A stretch of DNA of 64,000 nucleotides from Acanthosepion lycidas (Eukaryota > Mollusca > Cephalopoda > Sepiida > Sepiidae). Shown here piece after piece: positions 19,806-30,777 of this stretch. The position numbers and the translations under genes were made by a program. A model generated the notes under the pieces. That model did not search any database, was not told the DNA's origin, and saw nothing but the letters and a program-made list of their open reading frames with translations. How positions within the stretch are numbered: position 1 is the stretch's first letter; each line of letters opens with the position of its first letter. The stretch spans positions 22,230,827-22,294,826 of the forward strand of contig OZ010578.1 of assembly GCA_963932145.1 (NCBI GenBank), given 5' to 3'.

Positions 19806-20021
19806 TTTCATATTCAGAACAAACTGCATCTGATTTGCACGATCCTAGAGGGTGTGGAAAACGATTAAGCGAAGCCGATCAATTTTGATCAGTCGAAGGT
19901 ATTTAAGTTGACCATCAATTGTCGACCATCTGTACATGCCGCCTGTCTCACTGGCCACTGGATTTCAATCCGAATTCTGCAAATAAATTAACCTGCTTCC
20001 CAAGCGCTGTGATGCAAGCGA

Positions 20022-21095
20022 ATGGCTAGCGGTAAAGCTGTTTTTTTGCTGTCACGGTCAGTTTGTCAGTTTTGTCCAGTGTCGCCGCTACTTAAAGTCT
20101 TGGGGCTGGACTTTATCCTGCGCCATCTGAGGCCGGAGGTGGAATTAGTCTATTTTGAGGGGCTCGATCCATGGTTTCCGCGCACGCCGATAATATATCT
20201 ATTTTCACGTCGTGCCGCACCAACATTGAGGTGGCGCTTGAATGGTACGAGAAGGTCACTTAACCCAATAAATCTTCCAGTTTGCGGTTAGGTGCTTGAC
20301 AGACTAGTCGCTCTGGGAGGGAGTGTTATGGATCTCTTCTCCAGAATTACTCACACTCCTTTCTGTTTCGGGATCGAGCGCCATCATAAGCTCAAGAAAC
20401 AGTCGGATATCCTCACAGAGTATCGTGAGGATTTGCATGTTACTTCATGGTACATTGAATTTTCATAGCTTTGGAAGATATTGTAACGAGGATTAGTGAA
20501 AAGGGGGTCGCGTCGAACAGATTCTGTGTAAGGCTCGGTTTCTCGCCGGCCGAGATGCGATCCTTCACGTCCTGGGTGCCAACGGCAGATTACCTCGGCA
20601 GCCCTGGATTTTCGCTTACAAGTGATTGATAAGGCAACCTGCTATCTCTCAATAACGTATGTTTCAGACCGGACCCGATTGTCACCGGTATGATCGTGGC
20701 TTAGAAGAAACGTATGAGCAGACCTTCTTCCACTGTTTGCTGGTGTGCCCGTTCAGGGATCGTGTCATATCGATCCCGAACATCTAGTGCTCATCGATCA
20801 CTCCTACCTGTGCTATTATGTGTCGCCCTCGTGGACTGGTTTGATACGATTGGTGTTTTTTACACTGCTAGACTATGCAAGAATAGTGGTATACGGGAGG
20901 TGGACGGAGGAACATTTTCTCATTAGGATCTTATTAGATTCTTTGGGCATCAGCTCAGGATGCCCAGAGATTAGAAATTATAGACAGCGTTTTCACTCGG
21001 CATATTTCAGGGTGCAATCTGCGAGCCTAGTTCGCGTGAATCGGGACAATCTTTATTTCCTTCTTTTATTGCCTTCAAATCAAAACTAGGCAGAT
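20022..21095 (+). pseudogene. LINE 3' half, unassigned family (LINE-C)
   Basis: This is a block of visibly higher GC. Frame 20022-20291 reads SGKAVFLLSRSVCQF, then LDFILRHLRPEVELVYFEGL. Around 20700-20760 a ETYEQTFFHC run resembles the terminal zinc-knuckle region (C-x2-C, then H and C) of some LINE ORF2 proteins. Frame 20745-21089 reads LIDHSYLCYYVSPSWTGLIR, then LARIVVYG-like and a basic C-terminus. The order fits the post-RT part of a non-LTR element with frameshifts. I cannot name the clade, and the link between the first and last blocks is inferred. Confidence 0.5.
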
Positions 21096-21829
21096 TATGA
21101 CGGACCCCATCTCTAGTTAAGCTATTTTATTCTATCCACCTATTTATTTTGAATTGATCAGCCTTTTTTGTTTTCCCTCTCTTAAATGTATCTTGTTTCT
21201 CTTTTACTTCTTGATTCTCTTTATAGGCAGAATTATTTCATGGTTATTTTTTTAAAAGTGAGACATACATTTTTTAGTATTGTTTTTATTGGGTTTTTTA
21301 GAAATAACACTTTTTGTATATTTATTTATTTTATTTTATCTATATTTATCTGATAAAATCAAGAAAGAATACTTAAAAAAACATAGTACTAGAACATTGG
21401 GTCGGGCGGTTTGAGTACAATGCTGAGTCGTACTAACGGAGTTTTAAAGAGAGAATGAAACGCTGAAGGAGATAGATGGATATCTATGTTCATTGAAATC
21501 GTATGACGACCGTACAGATTTTAAGAGCCAAGTTAAATCAAACACTACCAAAATTGATTCATACTTGGTACTGCTTCTTTCTCCACATTCTGCCTGAAAC
21601 GTCAAATGTTGATTATCAATTTACCATAATCTCCGATTAATTCTAAGATATCCTCATTAAAAACAAGAAATACAATTTTGAATTTATATAATCTGTTTCC
21701 ATCTAGTTTTAATAGAACGATGTCTAAAAGGGGACACATCACCGTTATGTGGTATGTTACGAAATTAAACGACGATCTGAATAGGTTACGATCATTTACT
21801 CATAACTAAGGATTTCTAATTAGATAAAC
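21096..21829. other. Stretch with no recognised feature
   Basis: T-rich to about 21350, then AT-rich unique sequence. Possibly LINE 3' UTR; no domain seen. Confidence 0.45.
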
Positions 21830-22080
21830 GATGAATAACTGCAGTGAGAAAACACATCCTTGTCTTACGCCTCTTTCTATTTTCGTATATTTAGTCAATG
21901 CAGGCAGTGGGTTGCCAATATAGCGCCTGGATTATTCTAATATCCTTCCCCAATATGTAATGATTACATTGTAGTTCTAACAGTTTCTTTAGACTACTTT
22001 TATCAAACGCTTTTGCATAAGCTATGAAACATAGTTGTATATACATTGGCATTCGTGTTGTTCTTTCTGCTATCATTCTT
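21830..22080 (-). pseudogene. LINE-A reverse transcriptase fingers/palm fragment
   Basis: The minus strand gives MIAERTTRMPMYIQLCFIAY, then AKAFDKSSLKKLLELQ, GKDIRIIQALYWQPTACID, then KRRKTRMCFL. AKAFDK is the RT motif A block (usually YTKAFDKV, with the catalytic D). The last run is a mutated GVRQGCVLS motif B region. This is an upstream part of ORF2 relative to the 13.7-kb copy. Three MITEs begin 5 bp beyond its 5' side. Confidence 0.78.
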
Positions 22081-22084
22081 AGTG

Positions 22085-22164
22085 TTAGGTCGGTGCAAAA
22101 TTAATGTCGTTTTCTCACATATGTTACTATGTGACAAAACGACATTATTTTTGTACCAACCTAA
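22085..22164. mobile_element. 80-bp MADE1-like MITE, unit 1 of 3
   Basis: Termini TTAGGTCGGTGCAAAATTAA and TACCAACCTAA. It is exactly 80 bp, the same length as human MADE1. The centre reads TCACATATGTTACTATGTGA, the opposite orientation to units 2 and 3. There is no TA on its left side. Confidence 0.9.
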
Positions 22165-22173
22165 TATAAAATG

Positions 22174-22253
22174 TTAGGTTGGTGCAAAAATAACATCGTT
22201 TTCTCACATAGTAACATATGTGAGAAAACGACATCATTTTTGCACCAACTTAA
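22174..22253. mobile_element. 80-bp MADE1-like MITE, unit 2 of 3
   Basis: 80 bp, termini TTAGGTTGGTGCAAAAATAA and CACCAACTTAA, centre TCACATAGTAACATATGTGA. It is separated from units 1 and 3 by the identical 9-bp spacer TATAAAATG. Confidence 0.92.
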
Positions 22254-22262
22254 TATAAAATG

Positions 22263-22342
22263 TTAGGTTGGTGCAAAAATAACATCGTTTTCTCACATAG
22301 TAACATATGTGAGAAAACGACATTATTTTTGCACCAACCTAA
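22263..22342. mobile_element. 80-bp MADE1-like MITE, unit 3 of 3
   Basis: 80 bp, almost identical to unit 2. The right flank is TTATTATTATT. Confidence 0.92.
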
Positions 22343-22749
22343 TTATTATTATTAAATGTTATTGCTTGTTCCAGTGTGTTTAACTAACCCGCACTGTTAT
22401 TGCCGTATTTCCGGTCTTATTCTGCTGCCAGGTCTATTCAGCAGAATGACTTCTATTGCTCATTAGGCTGATTACCCGAGTAATGATTACCTGTGTAATG
22501 AAAATAGATCTAATTAGGTCTTCCGGTATATCACTCTTGCTTTATCTTTCAATTATTATGTCTGTAATCTTGTCAATGACTCAGTTTTTTAGTAGACTAT
22601 ATTCATATTTGGGGAGAGAAAGATTATAATTTCTGCTTTGTTCTGAAACAATTAGAAGTCCTACCAGTATCTATTATAGGCGGTCACAATCTTAACAACA
22701 TAAGATATGCACATGTCACATTATCGATAGCAAAACACAGAGAGTAAAC
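22343..22749. other. Stretch with no certain feature
   Basis: It may hold decayed LINE-A between the two oppositely oriented copies. Nothing can be read with confidence. Confidence 0.35.
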
Positions 22750-23440
22750 GATACGAATTCTTACGGAATGTAATGAAGGAAAACGAGAAGAAAGAACTAA
22801 ACATTATTTGCAAGTATCCAGACCAACAAATAAAAATTAAATAATTTAAATATCTAGGAAGTGACTTAACGAACGACGGAAAATGCGACATCGGCATCCG
22901 AATGCATAGTTGTGTTGGCAATGATGCCTTCCAAAGACTAAGAAAAATATTAAGAAACAAGAAAAGTTCATTAGAAACAAATGAGTACTGCACTGTTATT
23001 AGGTTGGTGCAAAAATAATGACGTAATAATGTCGTTTTTGACGTAGATTTAACGTCAAAAAACGACATTATTACGTCATTATTTTTGCACCAACCAAATA
23101 CATAACGTTAATCCTCTTTGGAGTGAATGTTGGGCAATGTTTTCACAGATGAAGAAGGGACTTGAAGCCACAGAAATGGGATTCTAAAGAAGGATGCTGA
23201 GAATATCATAGACAGAAGATGTGAGCAATGAGGAAGTTTTAGAGAAAATAGAGAAAGACCATCAGAAAGAGACAACCATAACTTATAGGTCACGCAATGA
23301 TAAAAAAAGTTATGGAAAAGTTGAAACAGGACATATTGAAGGCAAAAGAGATACAGGAAATTGTGGAGAGTCATGATCGCCAACCTCTTGAAGGGACACA
23401 GACCATAGAAGAATTAGATTCTGTTTAACGATGACGACTT
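22750..23440 (+). pseudogene. LINE-A ORF2 fragment on plus strand, split by a MITE
   Basis: With frameshifts the plus strand reads FKYLGSDLTNDGKCDIGIRM, CVGNDAFQRLRKILRNKKSS and LETNEYCTVI up to 22998. After the MITE it continues TLILFGVNVGQCF, LEATEMGF-RRMLRIS, VSNEEVLEKI, then GHIEGKRDTGNC. The junction sits inside the conserved LNCYVISVLLYGSECW block, so the MITE inserted into a recognisable LINE. Many frameshifts; non-functional. Confidence 0.82.
22999..23098. mobile_element. MADE1-like MITE, 100 bp, inserted in LINE-A
   Basis: Termini TTAGGTTGGTGCAAAAATAA and CACCAACCAAA, with TA at 22997-22998 and 23099-23100. The interior is the long type, with GACGTAATAATGTCGTT arms as at 6807-6907. 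Confidence 0.92.
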
Positions 23441-23857
23441 TAACGAACTAGGGACAGTGAATAGAAACAAGAGACATCAGAGAAAAGAATCCTAGTTTAA
23501 AATGAAGGCCTATTGCCAATGCTTTATCTAAGAAACTTAAACAATTTAGGACTATTACACCGAGGTGTAACGGCAAGAGAAATAAAATGAAAGAATCACT
23601 AATCAAATTTTGCTAATAATTGGTAATTCTTTATCGAAGAAATTTAAACAAATTAACGCTATTGCTTGTAGGCGTAAAAGCAGGAGAAACCTCAAGAAAT
23701 AATTACAAGTCAAAAGTTAATAACTATCAATAATTTAAGTAACTAAAGGCTATTACAAGATGTAAAAAACAATAGGAGGAAATGATGAAAGACTTATCAG
23801 TCTGAAATTAATGATATGTGTTAATACTTGATTTTAGATACTCGCAGACTGTTATCA

Positions 23858-23859
<2 letters not shown>
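23441..23859. other. Stretch with no certain feature
   Basis: A short tandem-like theme occurs three times: AGGC(C)TATT followed by AAGAAAY-TTAAACAA-TTA, at about 23504, 23570 and 23640. This suggests decayed tandem or LINE 3' UTR repeats. Confidence 0.4.

Positions 23860-23914
<55 letters not shown>
23860..23914. repeat. (TA)n microsatellite
   Basis: A pure TA run followed by AATTTAAATAAACACAGACC. Confidence 0.97.
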
Positions 23915-23918
<4 letters not shown>

Positions 23919-23932
23919 AAATAAACACAGAC

Positions 23933-23990
23933 CACTTTAAGATTCCATGTAATAAATTATTTCACCACACCCCTTTTAAAAGGACTGCGG
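23933..23990 (+). repeat. Copy of the short interspersed motif (see 18282)
   Basis: CTTTAAGATTCCATGTAATA and AATTATTTCACCACACCCC. The same order occurs inverted at 18282-18345 and forward at 25078-25120. Confidence 0.65.
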
Positions 23991-25077
23991 ATCATCAGAC
24001 TTTACTTCCAAACAAAAAATTAAAAGAAAATTTACACATTTTTGACGGGCCGTATTAAACATATGTAAATTAACGAAGTGATGAAGTGAGGGGAGAGAGA
24101 GAGAAGACATGAGTGAGTTAGCAGATAATGACACATTTAAATGGTTAACTTAACGGAAGTTATATATTGAAATCGAAGGGGTAGAGAGGAAAAAACTCAT
24201 AGAGAGAAAAAGAGAGAAGGAAGTTAAGAGAGAAGAGAAGATGTCACTAATTTTCTTTGTAAGAAAAGCTAGAAACAGACACTGTTATTTTGCTTTACTT
24301 TGAAAGTGTTATTTTGGGGGTTCATAAAGATTATAATGTTTGATATAAATCTGAATGTCTCTAGACTGTCTACAAATAATTTAATTTGATGTTAGTGATT
24401 TAATTTTTTTTTAAATTTTTGGGATTTTCTATGAAATAGTCGATTAGAAAAATATTCATAGAACGTAAAAAATTTTATTTTAAAATATAAGTTTCCTTCT
24501 AGTAATCTTTTTTTAAACTCTTAGAATTTTTTATTATTGATTATTAAGTTGACATCTCTATCCGTTTGAATTTTGTTCATGAATATAACTCGTGACTGTT
24601 TCTAGATAGGTAATCTCTTTTACTTAAATTTTAGTTAAGTTAGTATGGGGTAATATTTGAAGCTAATATTAAAGATCTTGCTCTGTCATATACTGTATAC
24701 ACACCCATGCAAATATCACATACGTTCCTTTACATATTCAATCACTCATATAGGTACCCATGTGCCAAAATACATAGGTAACTTCATGTATTAACATCTA
24801 TCTAAATATAAAAAATTATTCCAATTTAAATATTTTATCATCAGTAATGATTATTAAAAGGTAATATATTTCAATTTAAATTAAATTATCAATTTAAAAA
24901 ATGTTTCTCCCTATTATAAAGAATTTTAAACTCACATTTCCAATTGGAGAATATTAAATGAGAAAATGAGATAAAACACTAATAACAGGACTGTAAGTCC
25001 TTCTTTTATAATATTCTATGTATCCATAAATATACATCTACACACATATCCGTACACATACACACATGCATATACAT
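23991..25077. other. Stretch with no recognised feature
   Basis: A GA-rich patch (24080-24240), then T- and A-rich unique sequence. No coding. Confidence 0.5.
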
Positions 25078-25147
25078 GTCCATGTAATAAATTATTTCAC
25101 CATAGCCCTCCTTCGGTTTACCGATACGGATTACCTAGTTTTTCATA

Positions 25148-25224
<77 letters not shown>

Positions 25225-25230
25225 GTATGT
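25078..25230 (+). repeat. Copy of the short interspersed motif plus (TA)n(TATG)n array
   Basis: GTCCATGTAATAAATTATTT and CACCATAGCCCTCCTTCGG at 25078-25120, then a TA run from 25149 ending in ATGTATGTATG at about 25230. Confidence 0.8.
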
Positions 25231-26206
25231 AAAAGTGAACATTAATGTCAACACTTACAGGCAACAGACTGTTTCATGCAATCATAAGGCCACATGTGTT
25301 GAGTTTTCTCTTGACTATTTATATATACGGGTCAGTGTTGCATTGTGGGTAGTCTATTCTAACGGTTATTTTAGTGGTTTGTTAATTTGTTCACTCTTTG
25401 TTTATTTATTTATTTATTTGGATTAATTTATATATATTTTATTTATTCGATTTTTAAGTAACATAGTAAAAAAATTTCGAGAGGAGTTCCATTCGTTGTT
25501 TTAATAGTTTGCTTGGGTCTGGAAAAGTAATTATGGCCTTATTTTTCTTCCAATAAGAGTTTGCCGTTTTTGGATTGATTGTTGTAGCTGGACATGTAAT
25601 AGTTGGAAAAGCATTAGTTTATGTGTAAATGTTACCGTTATGGCCATAGAATTAAACTTTGGTTGTGCATGCGTGTATTAATTTTTTTTAGTATAGATGC
25701 TTTAATGGATAGCAGAGGGATATAATTACATCGGTTACATAACTACATCCTTATCCAGACACCTTACGTTACACCTATCTGATCATAGCTCCATTAGAAC
25801 CCATTTAAACACACACAAACTTACCAGACTCCATTAGAAACATACTAGTAGAAGACACAAATATATTAACTCCATCCATCTATAAAAAAAAAAAATAATA
25901 ATGGAAGCTTTAATAATAAAAAAGAAAAATATTAACTACGAACAAGACTAAAATGTGCTAACCGTATTCGGAAATTAAAACTTCCCTACTAAACACTAAG
26001 ATATACACATAATGCACACAATTAAGCTGAAAAATCGAATCATCCTTCATTATGGCTAAAGGTATAGCTGAAAGCGCTCGGAACTATAAAACATTTGGAC
26101 AGTTTTTACACAATCGTTGTCCAGAAAAGTTGTTCGAACACAAGAAAAACTTAATAAAAAGCCTAAAATTAGTACCTTGTCTGTCGTTTTTAATGAAATA
26201 TATATC
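25231..26206. other. Stretch with no recognised feature
   Basis: AT-rich with TTTA repeats (25400-25440). The 71- and 84-codon frames are chance or repeat-derived. Confidence 0.45.
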
Positions 26207-26225
26207 TCTATCTATAAAAGGCAGG

Positions 26226-26283
<58 letters not shown>

Positions 26284-27013
26284 CGATTGCACGGTCGCAA
26301 TTTTAGACGGATTTGCACCAAAATTGACATGCACATGCTCCAAGTTAGTGGAAAGGGCAAGACCGACTTTGCATTTCACAACTCCCATCGATAGTGGAAA
26401 TAATCGAGTTTTTCATGCTTCTACGGCAGTTTTCATGTAGTTTGCGGCCATTTTTTACTGGCCATAGTGAGAGCCTATACCTGGCTGCCACGAATAGGCA
26501 GGAAGATTCTATTGGCCAGCGGGAGAGCCAACAGCTGACTGACACGAATGTTAACTAGCATGCTACCATGCAAAAAAAATCGATAGCTGCATTCGTCACA
26601 AGTGGGAAAAATTTAAATGTGCATGGCACTTTACTCCAATTGGCTCATTCGCTTGCTTAAACTCAACGTTGCTTCTGATTCCGCAGAACTGGGTTGGGTG
26701 TGAAAAAGTATTTGTTGTTAACATTCATTTTTCATTCGATTTTTCCAGTTACGAGTCCTTTTTTAAAGCTGATCGTTTTGTGTTCATTTTGTTTAGTTCT
26801 TTTTTCGTAACAGATTTAATGTTTAGTATAGAGCTTAGAAAAAATTCTCAGTGTGAGATAGGCAAGAAGTAAGGCATGTAGCAACATCAGCACGGCAAAG
26901 GGCACTCCTTTAAAGCCAAGGAACGGCAAAAATATTTTAAGACAAGTGATAGCGATTGCTGTATAATCGTACGATTTTTGAATCAAGTACGGGCAACGTC
27001 GGGTCATGCTGCT
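26207..27013 (+). mobile_element. Non-autonomous Helitron (about 0.8 kb)
   Basis: The 5' end TCTATCTATAAAAGGCAGGA and a (TG)n run resemble Helitron-family 5' termini (TC start, TATAAAA, then GTGTG). The 3' end at 26984-27013 reads TACGGGCAACGTCGGG, then TCATGCTGCTCGT. This is the expected short GC hairpin near the 3' end followed by a mutated CTAGT. A second element with like termini is at 58190-58905. The interior has no Rep or helicase coding; the 107-codon frame is repeat-encoded. Rolling-circle mobilisation in trans is inferred. Confidence 0.65.
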
Positions 27014-27039
27014 CGTCTATATATCTAAAAAATGTAGTG

Positions 27040-27112
27040 AAAATCGAACACGGGTCTCATAGTCAGAAAGCGAAGGTTCTAACCATCTGCCACACGCTCA
27101 TATATACCGAGA
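27040..27112 (-). other. tRNA-like SINE head or tRNA pseudogene
   Basis: The minus strand reads GTGGCAGATGGTTAGAACC, then CTTTCTGACTATGAGACCC, then GTGTTCGATTTTCAC. A-box-like and B-box-like segments lie about 35 bp apart, with a plausible anticodon arm between. The acceptor stem does not pair well, so I call it a SINE head or tRNA pseudogene, not a gene. Confidence 0.55.
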
Positions 27113-27383
27113 GTAAAAGCAAAATTGTCGAATGTGATAAACGTCCATACCACAACATGTTCAATATCTAAAAAAATCACTAAATTAATTGTGCCCTTTT
27201 TCCAGGCTTTCAGAAAAGACAGCCGCAAGGTGGATCATCATTTCATTGTATTCAATTTCAAGTATAGTCGAAATGTGTTATAAAAACTTCGGAGTATTCC
27301 AGTAACATATCTTTAATCATTTCTAAGATACAACGTTTCAAATCTTAATAGTAAAATTGGACAATTTTGCTGTGACACTGGGC

Positions 27384-27386
<3 letters not shown>

Positions 27387-27439
<53 letters not shown>
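27387..27439. repeat. (TA)n microsatellite
   Basis: A pure TA run. Confidence 0.97.
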
Positions 27440-27442
<3 letters not shown>

Positions 27443-28196
27443 GAATATTTTCACTTAAGCATATCTGATTAAACAATTCAGAAATGTATTATTTGTTTAT
27501 TTTTAATAAGATCCTTTGATAATCACGGATAAGCTTAGTTGTTTCATGCTTAATGAATGCAAAGAACGTACCATTGTTATATTTGTTCATTTTATTTTCC
27601 GAGTACATTCGATATATTCACAATATCATCTTCAGGTTTACGATGGCTAGGAGAATTAGTTGTTTGTCAGAAGTCAATTCTTGGCTTCGTGCTTAAACGG
27701 TTAACAATTCAGTGCAAACGCAAAATCACAACGGTGATTTTTGAAATTCTTCCTCGATGAAGAGGTTATAATGTAGGGGAGGTAAATCAGTTACAAAATA
27801 ATACTTCAAACGCGTTCGTTGTCCAGTGTAACGAGATTGACCACAATTTTCACATAAAAAATGCTACTCTGATCAAGGGAGAAAATATATTCACTACGAC
27901 GTAAATGTGTGCTTTGACCGCAATCTCATCTACAATAAATTTGCGCCCTGGTTCTCGCAACATTTCAACATTCCTGGAAGATCTTTTAATAACACAGTTT
28001 GGGATGTTTAATAACAAAAGTTGTGGAATCAAAAGGAAAAATTACGCGAAATAAATACGGCAAGATAAAAAAAGAAAATATTCTGAAATACTCAGTACTC
28101 CTCTGTTGTGCACATATGTAGTCCTACCAAAATCAATTTTGTCTGATAAAAGACGAGACGCGTCTCTCGTAAATATTTGGCACATTTCAAAGTTTT
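27440..28196. other. Stretch with a degenerate hammerhead-like tail at 27590-27650
   Basis: The minus strand reads AACCTGAAGATGATATTGTG, then AATATATCGAATGTACTCGG. GATAT/ATATC could form stem II, but GAAA has become GAAT and stem I does not pair. Otherwise unique AT-rich sequence with no supported gene. Confidence 0.4.

Positions 28197-28252
<56 letters not shown>
28197..28252. repeat. (TA)n microsatellite
   Basis: A pure TA run that passes directly into the repeat at 28251-28360. Confidence 0.97.
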
Positions 28253-28256
<4 letters not shown>

Positions 28257-28360
28257 AAGAGGTTATAGTAGTTCCAACGACAGAAAAGTGTGTATATTAA
28301 AAAGAAGAGAGAAGCCCCAAACATTTTAGGTTTTAATGTGGATTTTTAGAATATTTTTAT
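28251..28360 (+). repeat. Interspersed repeat shared with 8207-8320
   Basis: AGGAAGAGGTTATAGTAGTT, then GACAGAAAAGTGTGTATATT, then GAAGAGAGAAGCCCCAAAC, then ATGTGGATTTTTAG. It is the same repeat as at 8.2 kb, in the same orientation and also against a TA array. The hammerhead-like part found at 8.33 kb is not present here. Confidence 0.85.
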
Positions 28361-28633
28361 ATATCAAATATGTGGTGCAGTTCAACTTAAAAGTAGATTA
28401 GTAAATTACTAAAAAAAGATAATTTTCATGCCGGAGGATGACTGAATGTACAGTTGAAAGTGCTTCCATATTTAAAAAAAGACCTTTTACAGCTTACAAT
28501 TATTAAAAACAAGGATCATAACATTCAACGAGTGATTTGTAGGTTAATGCAACTTTTGTTTGCTAAAGGATTTCGCCATTTTACATCATTAACTTTACTA
28601 ATCTTTTTGTATGAATGATTGAATGATTCATTG

Positions 28634-28683
<50 letters not shown>

Positions 28684-29394
28684 TATCATATCATATCATA
28701 TCTTGGTAAAAACCATAGTGGTCTAATTGAGCAACATGTTCAGAAAACAAATACATTTAGTAGTATAAGTTTTTTAGTCTATTCACCCCGTCAGTTTCAT
28801 GAATTACAGTTTTACATATCCGACTGAGACTGTAAGTAACAAATAGGTTTAGCTCTGCTCTGTTAATTGGTATAATTCTATACTTATATGCACGTGTTAT
28901 ACATCAGCGGCTTTAGTTTCAACCTGAATTAGCAATAAGCATTTCGAAAATGGATTCGCTAATACAAGCATTCATGTCGCAACAAACATGCCAGAAAGAA
29001 CAGCTAATTTTCTACTTAGTCACTTTTTTCATGTTTTTCTAAAACCGTCAAGAAATCATTCTCTCTCGGTTTTTTTTATCTATCTTTAATCAATAAGATT
29101 TTTCCCCTCTACACCTGTCAATACTTTTTCATGCCTAAGTACATGTTTATATTTATGATTTCCTAAACTGTCAAGCGTAAACCCCTGTCAAGTATTATAC
29201 ATAACGATGTTACTGTGTAAGTTATACGTAGGCCTGTAAAATTACTATGCCAATTACTATGTAAATTGCATAACCCTGGCTCTGATTGATTTTAGGAGTT
29301 TGGCAATAAGCAAAAGAAAAAAGAAAAACGGAAAAAAAATCAATTCCATTTTTGCGAAAATATTAATGAAAGTTCTTCTATGTTCTGTGTCTCT
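28361..29394. other. Stretch with no gene; includes (TA)n at 28636-28681 and (TCATA)4
   Basis: The TA array is followed by four TCATA pentamers. The remaining sequence is AT-rich and unrecognised. Confidence 0.5.
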
Positions 29395-29870
29395 TCAGGA
29401 CGCTTTACTCATTTGTAGCTCTTAGTAAAGTTTTGTTTAAACATATCTCCTAATCTATGTTGTGATAAACATCTACACAAGATCGATAGTTAGGTAATCC
29501 ACTATTATTCTCTGCCCTCTTGCCACCAATATATCATGTGAGTGTCAAATTCTCTAAGCCCTCTTTCCTAAGAAAAGACAATTTGTTTCCTTCTGATTCT
29601 CAGTATAAGTGACATTTTTGCTTCCATTTTCCCAAAAGCTTCATTATTTTTCACATGTTCTGTCTATGGTACTCTCATCATCCTTCTGTAGAACTTCATT
29701 TCCGTTGCATCAAGTCCCTTCTTGATATATGACGTGATTGTCCAGCATTTACTGCTATATAGAAGGACCGATATTATATAAGAGTTATGTACTCTTTTCT
29801 TTGTTTTTAACGTAAATTCTCTTTGTCTTGATATCTTGCTTAGCTTTTGAATATATCATTATGTGTTTTA
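29395..29870 (-). pseudogene. LINE-A ORF2 fragment
   Basis: Minus-strand frames give a YQDKENLR-KQRKEY block, YRSFYIAVNAGQS, TEG-EYHRQNM, then LRKEGLENLTLT-YIGGKRA. These match the LINE-A post-RT order (RKISLxTKKRVLNCYVISVLLYGSECW, then EEVL, RGLENLMLTGHIEGKR). Heavily frameshifted. Confidence 0.7.
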
Positions 29871-30296
29871 TTATTTGTATCAACAGGCTCATATTGTGCT
29901 GTCCACACCAAACTTCTTTTGTTGTCTCTTCTTTTATTCTTTAATCTCAGATTTTTTAATGAAATCCTTTATTTAATACTTTATTTAATCCACGGCTGTA
30001 GATTACTTTCATTCAGCTTTCTATACTATTAAACCAGAATCTGCGATTTTTTTGGAATACTAGAACTGTAGAATGAAATAATATATGGCAAGGAACCAAA
30101 AGCTTTAATCTAATACATAATGTGTTTCTCAGAATCTTGAAATTCTGGCCTTTTACGACCAATGTCTGTACTAACGTGATGGAAATATATGAATGCACTA
30201 ATTATGGTGGTACAATTGTTGCCTATCAATTCGTTTTTAAAAAGACGGTCATATCTGTAGCATGAAAATACCAATTTACTTAACAGTAAGCTCAAA
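29871..30296. other. Stretch with no certain feature
   Basis: T-rich, possibly more LINE-A. A CTTAACAGTAAGCTCAAATGA block at about 30278 recurs at about 33928 in modified form. Confidence 0.4.
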
Positions 30297-30750
30297 TGAA
30301 CTTGGTATTTACGCAAGTCCTCCATACAAGTCTGGATATGGCACAAGGCCGATTTTTAACGTGGCGCTTTCCTAGCGCGTATGCTCGAACAAACATTCCC
30401 CGTAGACCCCGTAGACCCCGCACACATGGGGTCGGATAATAGTCTATCTCTCCAGACGAATCTCTGCTCGTAGGCATACCCTCGTCCAAGTTCCTATACG
30501 CTCAGAGACAAAGTCGTCGACAAGCAGAGTATTGGCAAACTCAGAGCTTTGATGAACTCGATGTTTATGCAAGTCCTCCCACAAGGCGGGATGTGTTTCA
30601 AAATCGGTTTTTAAGAATACTCAGCTTGTCGTAGGCTCGGGCAAAAATTCCGCGTAGACCCTGTATAAACGGGATTTGTCTATTTCCCCATACGAGGGTT
30701 TGCCGAATGCTGAGACGTCGACAAGTAGTGTGTCCGCCAACCCAGAAGTT
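30297..30750. repeat. Tandem duplication, two diverged ~240-bp copies
   Basis: Copy 1 (about 30297-30537) and copy 2 (about 30552-30750) share ATGAACT(C/T), ACGCAAGTCCTCC/ATGCAAGTCCTCC, CGATTTTTAA/CGGTTTTTAA, CGTAGACCC, and GTCGTCGACAAGCAG/GACGTCGACAAGTAG. The period is about 255 bp. This block is GC-richer than its surroundings and lies just beyond the 3' side of the Gypsy remnant. It could be part of an LTR, but that is unproven. Confidence 0.7.
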
Positions 30751-30777
30751 AGGCAGAGTCTTTCTGAATATATACGT

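Noticed and set aside
22085..22342. CRISPR array (regular 80-bp repeats with short spacers)
   Set aside because: The repeats are palindromic mini-mariners, the spacers are identical, and the genome is eukaryotic.
27040..27112. Intact tRNA gene
   Set aside because: A- and B-box-like segments exist but the acceptor stem does not close and the D arm is poor.
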